This document shows, one piece after another, positions 56,904-64,000 of a DNA stretch of 64,000 nt (within the stretch, counting starts at the first letter, position 1; the number at the start of each line of letters is the position of its first letter). A program made the translations under genes and the position numbers. Source of the DNA: Methanobacterium petrolearium (GTDB lineage Archaea; Methanobacteriota; Methanobacteria; Methanobacteriales; Methanobacteriaceae); NCBI RefSeq assembly GCF_017873625.1, contig NZ_JAGGKL010000007.1, forward strand, positions 87,412 to 151,411, written 5' to 3'. Below the pieces are notes generated by a model that saw only the letters and a program-made list of their open reading frames with translations, was not told the origin of the DNA and ran no database searches.

Positions 56904-58154
56904 ATAAGCAAACCTCATGTCTATACAGAGACATTAACAATCAATGAACTTTATGAGGATTATTACAAAGAGAAAGACTTAGTTTTCAACACGGAATATC
57001 AACGATCTGAAGTTTGGAATTTAAAAAAGAAACAAAAATTAATAGACTCTATCATTAAAGAATATAATCTCGGTATGATCTTTTTAAGAAGAAACGAAGA
57101 AAATTATTTTGAAGTTTTAGATGGTCAACAAAGACTCAAATCAATATTCAAGTTTCTGGAAAACGAATATCCAACCTCTGGAGAATGGACACCAGAAGTT
57201 GGAAAAAAGACTTTTGAAGAACTCAAAGATGTTTCAGGAGTTTATGCTAAGTTTATTGCCTTTAAGATTAATGTAGCTTTTGTTGAAAATGCAGATGATG
57301 AAACTACCTCTGATATTTTTCTACGGCTTCAGGAAGGTATGCCCCTTAATACTGCTGAAAAACTGAATGCAATGCGAGGGGAGATGCATAAAACGATTTT
57401 AGATTTATCGAAGCATCAATTCATTAAAAATACAAGTATTAAAGATCATAGGTTTGCTCATCGTTTATTAGCCGCTCAAATTTTCTCTTTAGAGTTAAAT
57501 TCTGATTTTGATTTGATGAATTTTCCAGATATTAAATTTGCTAATTTGCAAGACATTTATGAAAAATATACATTTAAAGAACCCCCTCGATATGTTTTAA
57601 ACAATATTAAAAGGAATTTTAATTTTTTAAATAAATCTTTTGGAGATAAAGCCAAAGTAATTAGTCGAAGAGGAGATTTTATACCCATATACCTTCTAAG
57701 CTCATATCTTGGGAAAAAATATGTAACAAGTGGAATCAATGAAGATTTTGTTAATTTTACTATTGAGTTTTTAGCGAAGGTTGAATCAATTAAAGTTCAA
57801 GATAAATTGATTGCTCCTGAAAATATTCCGTATCGTGATTTTAAATCATGGAGAAGTGCAGGTGCTTTATCTTCCAGATCTTTCAGAGAGAGATTCAAAA
57901 TTATTCTTGGGAAATTTTTAGAAAACTATTCAGATATCCGATTAAAAGACACTAATCGATCTTTTGATTATGGTCAAAAAATGGCTATTTATTATAAAGA
58001 TAATGGGTTGTGTAAAATTTGTGGGAAAGAAGTTTCCTTTGATGAAGCAGAAATCGACCATGTCATCCCCTGGAGTGAAGGGGGAACTACAACAGTTAAC
58101 AATGGTCAGTTAGTCTGTCCAACATGCAATCGGAGTAAAGGAAATCGAAGTTAG
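56904..58154 (+). CDS. DUF262-HNH protein (GmrSD-like), apparent AUA start
   Basis: The frame continues upstream of the first ATG (57075) to an ATA at 56904, with GAGGGGGTG at 5-7 bases before it. No ATG, GTG, TTG or CTG in frame lies between. The upstream part holds the essential DUF262 motif 'TEYQRSEVWNLKKKQKLIDS'; 'VLDGQQRLKSIF' follows near residue 73. A C-terminal HNH nuclease has 'CKICGKEVSFDEAEIDHVIP' and 'LVCPTCNRSKGNRS'. Such GmrSD-type enzymes cut modified DNA in an NTP-dependent manner. The full product would be 416 residues. If AUA does not initiate, the gene is a 5'-damaged relic. Confidence 0.8.
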   Translation: MSKPHVYTETLTINELYEDYYKEKDLVFNTEYQRSEVWNLKKKQKLIDSIIKEYNLGMIFLRRNEENYFEVLDGQQRLKSIFKFLENEYPTSGEWTPEVGKKTFEELKDVSGVYAKFIAFKINVAFVENADDETTSDIFLRLQEGMPLNTAEKLNAMRGEMHKTILDLSKHQFIKNTSIKDHRFAHRLLAAQIFSLELNSDFDLMNFPDIKFANLQDIYEKYTFKEPPRYVLNNIKRNFNFLNKSFGDKAKVISRRGDFIPIYLLSSYLGKKYVTSGINEDFVNFTIEFLAKVESIKVQDKLIAPENIPYRDFKSWRSAGALSSRSFRERFKIILGKFLENYSDIRLKDTNRSFDYGQKMAIYYKDNGLCKICGKEVSFDEAEIDHVIPWSEGGTTTVNNGQLVCPTCNRSKGNRS

Positions 58155-58165
58155 GAGGATAGAAT

Positions 58166-58678
58166 ATGGAAACTACTAAATGTATTAATGAGTGGAATGC
58201 TACAATTGAGGCGTTAGGGCAAGGTAAACAAACTATTCTAATCCGTAAGTATAGAACTATGCAGAAAGATTTTCTTTTTCATCCAACAGTAAGTTACGCC
58301 CTGAAAGATGATTATCTTCAAAGTTTCCAAAAACAATATAGGAAGTTTGTTGAAGATAATGCTCTTCCAAAAAAGGATGGGGAAAAAACAGAGATTAAAT
58401 ACTTCGCTAAAGTAGTTAAAGTTATTGAAAAACCGACTAATCGCATAGGGAGATTTTTAAAATATCACATCTGGACTAATGAGCACGTTAAATCTTATCT
58501 TGGTTCGAATAAAGCAGAAATATGGATCCTTCGTGTTTATAGACTGAAAGAACCGGTAATGGCCGAACATGGTGGCGGCCAGATGTATGTGAACCTTAAA
58601 AAACCAATCTCTTTAGAAGGGATTGAACCCGTTCTAAGTGATAAAGAATTCACCAAAATAGTAGAAGCTATTAAATAG
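58166..58678 (+). CDS. DUF1802 family protein
   Basis: The ORF has AGGAGGAT at ideal spacing. The 170-residue product opens 'KCINEWNATIEALGQGKQTI', then 'LIRKYRTMQKDFLFHPTVSY' and 'RVYRLKEPVMAEH', matching DUF1802. The function of the family is unknown; members are often found in restriction or repair neighbourhoods. It starts 11 bases after the DUF262-HNH stop and is followed by the HsdRMS-like gene. Confidence 0.85.
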   Translation: METTKCINEWNATIEALGQGKQTILIRKYRTMQKDFLFHPTVSYALKDDYLQSFQKQYRKFVEDNALPKKDGEKTEIKYFAKVVKVIEKPTNRIGRFLKYHIWTNEHVKSYLGSNKAEIWILRVYRLKEPVMAEHGGGQMYVNLKKPISLEGIEPVLSDKEFTKIVEAIK

Positions 58679-58695
58679 ATGTGAATGGTTAAAAT

Positions 58696-60846
58696 ATGGA
58701 AAAACAATCAGAATTTAACTTAATTCAGTCAACTATAACTTTTTTAAGAGAAGAGTTAGGCTTCAAAATAATAGATTATGAAGTCCCATTCAATATGGGG
58801 CAAATGACATGCAGAGCAGATATTGTAGTTTACAAAACTGAAAACAATCAAGAAATTCCCTATATTCTAGTTGAAGTTAAAGCTAGTGAAAAAATAGGAA
58901 AATATGCTTGGGTCCAGGCTGAAAGTTATGCTAAAAGACTGAATACTCCTTATTTTGCAGTTACAAATGGTAATAAATGGTCTTGGTTTAAAACTGGAAA
59001 AATTGGAGAATCATTAGAAATTGAGGTTAACGAAATAGACTTTAAAGGAACCGATATAGAAACTATACGCACTATCAAAAATTCTAAACATTTTTTAGAT
59101 ATTTTGAACCAGATGAAAGATGTTTTACATAATAATGAAAAATTAAAACCTGATAAAATTTTTAATGAGTTAATAAAGATCATATTTGTTAAAATTGAAT
59201 GTGAAAAAGACCAAAATGATGAATATTTTCAAATTAACGATAATGTTAAACAATCATATAAAATTAGAGATTTTTATCAAAAAAGAATTCAAAAATATCC
59301 TAATTTACGAAACCCTAAATTACCAGAAAGCTTTTTTAGAATAAATTTAAATGATAAAACAATTTTTGAGTTAATTAGTATTTTAGGTCGCTATAAATTC
59401 ATTGATTCAAATAATAATATTGTTTCTTCTTTTTATTTCCCTTTTGATTTTGAAACCAAAAGAAGATCAAGAGGAAATTATTATATACCTACTGAATTAT
59501 CTCAATTCATTGTAAATTTTCTTAAACCTAATATCAATGATTCAATTTTGGATCCTGCCTGTAATAATGGTGCCCTACTAATGGAAATCATTAACAAAAA
59601 ATGTGAGTATTTTGTCAGTCCAAGAACGCAGGATATGATTGAAGAAAAAATATCCAAAAACATTAACGGAATGGAAATCAATCCAAATTTATACTGGTTA
59701 ACGTGTATGAACTTACTTATTCATGGTTATGATATTAATGGAATTTCCATTTTAGATATTGAAAACTTTAAACCAAAAGATAAGTACGATAAAATTTACT
59801 GTTTCCCTCATTTTGGTCGTTTAAATCCACCACATTTCTTTGACGAATGCGATTTTAGATTAAGATCTTTTGAAGAATTTTTTTTATTTCTGTCAACTAA
59901 ATTACTAAAAAAATCGGGTAAAATGATTATAATCTTACCAGATAACTTTTTGACTAGTCGTTCTTCCAAAAACTTACGTAATTACTTAAAAGGAAAAATG
60001 AACTTTTTATCGATAGTTTCGTTACCCCAAAACAGTTTTTTGAATACTTCAATTAAAACAATAGTTTTATTACTTGAAAAAAAACATGATTCTCATCAAC
60101 AAGGTCCTGTTTTCATTGCAAATTTAAACTCTAAATCTTTTTTAAATGGGGAATATAATTATAATTCAATTTTGAATGACTATTTAATTTTTAATGAGGG
60201 GACTTTCGAAGGGAATAAAATCAGTGAATATTCATTCGCTGTTGATGGTAATTTAATTTTAGATAATGATGTAATAAGTCCATTATATTATGCTCCAGAG
60301 TATTTAGAAATAAAGAATCAATTAAACAAGCTTAAAAGAAAAGTTAAATTAGATGATGTTGCTGAAAAAATTGCTGTTGGAACTAAGATCAAGAATAAAG
60401 ATAATTCCTCCGAAAGTAGCATTCCTTTAATTAAGACTAAAAATATTATTGATGGTAAAATTAGTGAAGACAACCTACTTTTTATTAAAAAAAATAATCC
60501 TAGAATCCATTTATGGCCTCCTGGAACGTTATTAATTTCAAGAATAGGAAAGAAAAATAAAATTTTGACTTTACCATCAAAGTTTCCAGAATATGCTATT
60601 GATAGTAATTTAATAGGCATAAAACTTAAGGATACTATTTTACCAGAATACGTAGCTTCTTTTTTAAATTCAGAGTATGGAAAGATACAATTAAATGCAA
60701 TAAAGATTACTGGAGTAATTCCTCACATTATCACATCACACCTAAAAAACGTTATTATTCCATTTTATTCAATTGAGGTTCAACAAAAAATCTTAGATCT
60801 TAAAGACAAAAATGGCGACAAGATATTTCTCGAAGAGGTTGAATAA
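58696..60846 (+). CDS. Type I restriction-like fusion (HSDR_N - N6-methylase - specificity domain) with degenerate catalytic motif
   Basis: The 716-residue protein joins three type I restriction modules. Residues 1-120 are HSDR_N-like ('TCRADIVVYKTENNQ', 'ILVEVKASEK', the D...ExK nuclease pattern). Residues about 255-470 resemble HsdM: 'DPACNNGALLMEI' at 286 is SAM motif I. Where motif IV should read NPPF, the sequence is 'KIYCFPHFGRL' (about 369). Residues about 540-710 match an HsdS target-recognition half ('AEKIAVGTKI', 'LKNVIIPFYSIEVQQKILDL'). The missing Asn-Pro-Pro suggests it recognises DNA without methylating it. The next gene overlaps its stop. Confidence 0.85.
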   Translation: MEKQSEFNLIQSTITFLREELGFKIIDYEVPFNMGQMTCRADIVVYKTENNQEIPYILVEVKASEKIGKYAWVQAESYAKRLNTPYFAVTNGNKWSWFKTGKIGESLEIEVNEIDFKGTDIETIRTIKNSKHFLDILNQMKDVLHNNEKLKPDKIFNELIKIIFVKIECEKDQNDEYFQINDNVKQSYKIRDFYQKRIQKYPNLRNPKLPESFFRINLNDKTIFELISILGRYKFIDSNNNIVSSFYFPFDFETKRRSRGNYYIPTELSQFIVNFLKPNINDSILDPACNNGALLMEIINKKCEYFVSPRTQDMIEEKISKNINGMEINPNLYWLTCMNLLIHGYDINGISILDIENFKPKDKYDKIYCFPHFGRLNPPHFFDECDFRLRSFEEFFLFLSTKLLKKSGKMIIILPDNFLTSRSSKNLRNYLKGKMNFLSIVSLPQNSFLNTSIKTIVLLLEKKHDSHQQGPVFIANLNSKSFLNGEYNYNSILNDYLIFNEGTFEGNKISEYSFAVDGNLILDNDVISPLYYAPEYLEIKNQLNKLKRKVKLDDVAEKIAVGTKIKNKDNSSESSIPLIKTKNIIDGKISEDNLLFIKKNNPRIHLWPPGTLLISRIGKKNKILTLPSKFPEYAIDSNLIGIKLKDTILPEYVASFLNSEYGKIQLNAIKITGVIPHIITSHLKNVIIPFYSIEVQQKILDLKDKNGDKIFLEEVE

Positions 60847-61628
60847 TGAAATTCAACTATACAAATACTATAAGTATTTGTAAAATTTTAAACCATTATT
60901 TTCCTTTAGAACTTATTATAAACAAGTTAACTGAAATAACTGGTGATGATGATCTTAATGACTTTCCAGAAATTCAAGAATCAATTACTTTTCATTCATC
61001 ATTAACTTCCGATGCAATTAGTGAATTAAGTGAATATCTAAATAGAAATGATGTGATTTTTATTTCATTTGTTGAAAAATTTGTATCTGAAAAATATCTC
61101 AAAAAAAATTTAGAATTTTATCAATTAGAGTTCATAGAAAAATTAAATGATGTATTAAAAATATTTGAACTACGTGTAAAACACTTTAAAATTCAAAAAA
61201 AAGTTTACTCATTTTCTAAAGAGTCTTTAGATGATAACCTCTTTTTTGTAGATATGAATACTCCATTTCCTGTCATAGATTATTATAAAGAATCATTGAT
61301 ATGTTTAAATAATAAAACGTTTAGAGCTTCAATTCTTTTCTCAGTTTTTGCTCTTGAAGCAGGCTTAAAATGTACTTATAAAAATTTAGAAAATTGCAAC
61401 CCTGGAAAAATATCCTTACATGCCCTAATAGATTGGGCAACAAAAAAAGGTGTTTTGGAAAATACAGATGACGAATATGATGAATTGATGGAATTAAAAG
61501 AATACCGGAATAAACTTGTACATTGTAACCCCACTGAACACAATGATATCACATCAAAAATTGCTGAAAGGCGTGCTTTTACCGATTTGAATTTGATTAA
61601 TCAGTCTTTGAATTCAATTTTTTATTGA
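60846..61628 (+). CDS. HEPN-like protein coupled to the HsdRMS-like gene
   Basis: ATG 60846 overlaps the TAA of the previous gene (TAATG). The 260-residue protein has an N-terminal helical region and a C-terminal helical bundle. The bundle contains 'ASILFSVFALEAGLKCTYKN', 'LHALIDWATKKGVL' and 'LKEYRNKLVHCNP'. The last carries an R-N-x-x-x-H arrangement near residue 220, the HEPN RNase motif Rx4-6H. HEPN proteins cut RNA, often tRNA anticodons, in abortive defence. Function as an RNA-cleaving effector is inferred. Confidence 0.78.
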   Translation: MKFNYTNTISICKILNHYFPLELIINKLTEITGDDDLNDFPEIQESITFHSSLTSDAISELSEYLNRNDVIFISFVEKFVSEKYLKKNLEFYQLEFIEKLNDVLKIFELRVKHFKIQKKVYSFSKESLDDNLFFVDMNTPFPVIDYYKESLICLNNKTFRASILFSVFALEAGLKCTYKNLENCNPGKISLHALIDWATKKGVLENTDDEYDELMELKEYRNKLVHCNPTEHNDITSKIAERRAFTDLNLINQSLNSIFY

Positions 61629-61644
61629 TTTATGGGGGAATAGA

Positions 61645-63870
61645 ATGATTTGGACATTTGCTTTGAACAGAGATTATTATTACAATCTTAAAGAGAAAAA
61701 TGAAGATACATGGAATAGTGCTAAAGAGGTTAGAAATGGAGATATTATTCTCATGTACACAGGTAAACCTTACAACAGCATTGGATTTATCTTTAAAGCC
61801 ATTTCTAACCCATTTGAAGATAATGATATTAGAAGAAGATGGAATACGCCTGCAGTTAAGATTTCTAAGAGAATTGAATTGCCTGAATCAGATACTATTT
61901 CTTTTGCAGAAATGAGTTCCAATCATATCTTAAAAGAATGGTCTGCCGTAAAAATGAGATTTAGGGGATCTCATTTTAAAATTTCTGATGAACAATGGGA
62001 TGAATTAAAAAATATTATTTTGAGAAAAAATCCGAATTTAAAAGAAGATATTGAAATTTTAGAACAGGAAGATGAAATTGAAGAATATGAAGGACATGGG
62101 CCCATTGGTTTTTATGATTTGAATGCCGGAAGAGCTCATATTGTTAGAGATATCTGTTATTTGATATCTCACAATCATAATATCACTGAAAATGAGTTGT
62201 TCGATCTTCTAAGGAAAAATGTAGGTGATAATGATTTATATTGGAGAGCTTACTATCAACGCTCCCATAGAAACAATAGTCCAGGTTATAACCTTAACTC
62301 TGCGAGAACTCTTGGTTTAGTCCATCGAAACAGACTTAAATTGACAGAATCGGGTGAAAGATTAGTTGGTGTTGTTACTGAAAATGAATTATATGATTAT
62401 AAGTATGGTTTGGGAACTAAACAATTCTTTTACGAACTTGCGTTAAAAGATACCTCTATTAAAAAGGCCATGGAAATTTTAAAGGAAAATAGTAGACTAA
62501 AATTTTATTCACCGACTTGTGAACGTGCAAATAAAGTTGCATGGCGCAAAGAATTGAGAAATGGTAAATATTATTGTAAAGAAACTGCATATTCCGCCTG
62601 TAATGATTGTGATAGAGATTTCGCTGCTCATATAAACGAATCATCTCTTCCATTTGAAACAATGATCGCAACTGATGGAAATCAGAATAGTTTTGTGTTC
62701 TGGATGTGTAGTCGAGTTACTCCAATGCATTTAACTGGAAGCGAACCTAGATATTCAGGAAATTATATTTACTGGGATGAAGAAGCTGAGAGGGAATTGG
62801 ATTTGATTGAAATGCCGGAAGAAAAGAAAAAAATTGCTCCAAGAATCTGGAAGATAACACCAGGGGAACCTGAAAAATTAGATAGTTATTGGCCTATTTA
62901 TACTGAAAAAGGATTCATTGGTATTGGTTGGATGGAATTAGAAAGAGATTTCCGTGAATTTAATTCTCAAGATGAGTTAAAAAATGTATTAGATGAGGTA
63001 TACGGAGAATCTAAGTCCCAAAGTGCTAAGATGATTTGGGATTTTACTAATGAGATTAAAGTTGGGGATTATGTTATAGCTAATCGTGGCAAAAATGAAG
63101 TAATTGGAATTGGTGTTATAAATAGTGATTACATAGGTCCTGATGATCCAGAAAACCTTAATTTAGATGAGTACCCTCATTTGAGAAAAGTAGATTGGAA
63201 AATCATAGATAACATTGAAGTTACTATGAGTTTTGACCGTAAAACTGTTACAGAACTTGATGGCAGAAGATGGAATGACATTATCAGTACTTATTCTCGA
63301 ATGAATCCTGAATTTAAAATCGAGTTACTTGATAGGATATATGAAGAGTTCAAAGATGGATATTTAGACACTGCTGTGGGTCAGGATCATTTAAAAGCTT
63401 ATGAAAATGAATCTGAAAAGGTCAAAGAAACATATGAAGATGTTGCAGCGAAAATAAACGATGATCTTGATGCAACTGACGACATACTTTATGGTCTAGT
63501 GCCCCATAAAGGAAAGAGTATTGTGGGCTTTATTTCAAATATTAAAGCTTTTTTTGAGAAAACATATGAAATCAAACCAGAAAAATTTCCTGAAATTGCA
63601 AATAACTATTTTGAAACTATTCATGATTTCATAGAAACTGATGATCCTGAAATTCAAGAAGAAATACTTGAAAAATTTGTTTCAAGTGAGTATAGTAAAG
63701 GATTTGGTGCCGGAACCGTAACCCCCATACTATTTTTTATAAACCCTACTTATCCTCTAGTAAATAACAAAACCGTTGATTCAGTTACCTTTTTATCGAA
63801 ACTAATGGGAGAAACAATAAAAATCGATATGGAATTAAATCATTACGTTGAGAATAAAGATAAGTTATAG
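61645..63870 (+). CDS. Double EVE/PUA-like modified-base reader protein
   Basis: GGGGGAATAG lies before ATG 61645. Residues 1-130 look like an EVE domain ('WTFALNRDYYYNL', 'VRNGDIILMYTG', 'SIGFIFKAI'). The middle (about 140-400) has a winged-helix-like region and the Cys cluster 'CKETAYSACNDCDRDFAAH'. A second reader module (about 405-520) reads 'FIGIGWMELERDFREFNSQD' and 'IKVGDYVIANRGKNEVIGIG', similar to McrB-type N-terminal or EVE domains that bind 5-methylcytosine and other modified bases. The last 200 residues are helical. No McrB GTPase motif follows before the stop. Confidence 0.8.
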   Translation: MIWTFALNRDYYYNLKEKNEDTWNSAKEVRNGDIILMYTGKPYNSIGFIFKAISNPFEDNDIRRRWNTPAVKISKRIELPESDTISFAEMSSNHILKEWSAVKMRFRGSHFKISDEQWDELKNIILRKNPNLKEDIEILEQEDEIEEYEGHGPIGFYDLNAGRAHIVRDICYLISHNHNITENELFDLLRKNVGDNDLYWRAYYQRSHRNNSPGYNLNSARTLGLVHRNRLKLTESGERLVGVVTENELYDYKYGLGTKQFFYELALKDTSIKKAMEILKENSRLKFYSPTCERANKVAWRKELRNGKYYCKETAYSACNDCDRDFAAHINESSLPFETMIATDGNQNSFVFWMCSRVTPMHLTGSEPRYSGNYIYWDEEAERELDLIEMPEEKKKIAPRIWKITPGEPEKLDSYWPIYTEKGFIGIGWMELERDFREFNSQDELKNVLDEVYGESKSQSAKMIWDFTNEIKVGDYVIANRGKNEVIGIGVINSDYIGPDDPENLNLDEYPHLRKVDWKIIDNIEVTMSFDRKTVTELDGRRWNDIISTYSRMNPEFKIELLDRIYEEFKDGYLDTAVGQDHLKAYENESEKVKETYEDVAAKINDDLDATDDILYGLVPHKGKSIVGFISNIKAFFEKTYEIKPEKFPEIANNYFETIHDFIETDDPEIQEEILEKFVSSEYSKGFGAGTVTPILFFINPTYPLVNNKTVDSVTFLSKLMGETIKIDMELNHYVENKDKL

Positions 63871-63887
63871 TCCACGACATTAAAAAT

Positions 63888-64000
63888 TTAACAATTTGTT
63901 CTTATAATTTTTTTTATCCATCCTTCGTAAAATGTTTTATTTCCGATTATTTCATTGTAGTAAGATTTAAATTTTTGAATTAAGAATGTTTCATCTTTTA
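63888..64000 (-). CDS. C-terminal end of a gene entering from the right
   Basis: The minus strand carries 37 codons ending at TAA 63888: 'KDETFLIQKFKSYYNEIIG', then 'NKTFYEGWIKKIIRTNC'. The composition is protein-like and the frame is open to the window edge. The product cannot be named. Confidence 0.6.
   Translation of the reverse strand, partial: KDETFLIQKFKSYYNEIIGNKTFYEGWIKKIIRTNC

Noticed and set aside
63400..63870. McrB-type GTPase at the end of the double-EVE protein
   Set aside because: No Walker A/B or NTxD motif before the stop; the C-terminus is only helical.

Overview
The window reads as a stretch of a methanogenic archaeal chromosome, most likely a Methanobacterium-type member of the Methanobacteriales. 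The evidence is the coenzyme F420 biosynthesis gene cofH, HisKA_2-type sensor kinases with receiver proteins, DUF365 and TIGR00266-family proteins, secreted beta-helix and SBBP-repeat surface proteins, and AT-rich intergenic DNA with archaeal TATA boxes and GGAGG/GGTGA ribosome binding sites. No tRNA, rRNA, CRISPR array or insertion sequence was recognised.

The left part (about 1-33.5 kb) is mainly housekeeping and environmental-response DNA: a HEAT-repeat protein cut by the left edge, a sensor kinase and receiver protein, nudC with cofH, an MscS channel, two large surface proteins sharing a C-terminal anchor signal, RNase III, a prenyltransferase-like/eno/ppa operon ending in a clear terminator, an MgtE-like transporter, two MFS exporters, an Hrq1/MrfA-like helicase fused to TPRs, a receiver-PAS protein, small heat-shock protein, and assorted small or secreted proteins. 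Short tandem repeats (23-31 bp) sit at the 3' ends of three genes. In two of them the repeat unit is a copy of the end of the reading frame including its stop codon.

From about 33.6 to 46.7 kb the DNA becomes accessory: a RelE-type toxin with a 57-residue antitoxin, a decayed HEPN gene, gdhA, a TumE-like toxin operon, a NERD protein and a separate NERD 3' fragment, and a compact minus-strand cassette. The cassette holds a winged-helix-like protein, a PIN-domain nuclease, an unrecognised 423-residue protein, and a DUF1232-AlbA_2 (Schlafen-like) fusion followed by two tiny ORFs. Several relics and inverted repeats lie between genes.

From about 46.9 kb almost to the right edge, all genes are on the plus strand, tightly packed and visibly more A+T-rich than the left part. 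They form a large putative defence island: a 52-residue protein with an SMC/RecF-like zinc-hook ATPase; a PLD-SNF2 helicase with an Eco57I/PglX-like adenine methyltransferase; a DUF365 protein; a DUF262-HNH (GmrSD-like) protein that appears to begin at an AUA codon; a DUF1802 protein; a fusion resembling HsdR N-terminus, HsdM and HsdS with a degenerate catalytic motif; a HEPN-type protein overlapping it; and a protein with two EVE/PUA-like modules. The end of another minus-strand gene enters at the right edge.

Inference: the island combines DNA modification, modified-base recognition, restriction and RNA-targeting toxin modules. The best candidates for undescribed systems are the HsdRMS-like/HEPN/double-EVE trio, the SMC plus 52-residue pair, and the PIN/AlbA_2 cassette.
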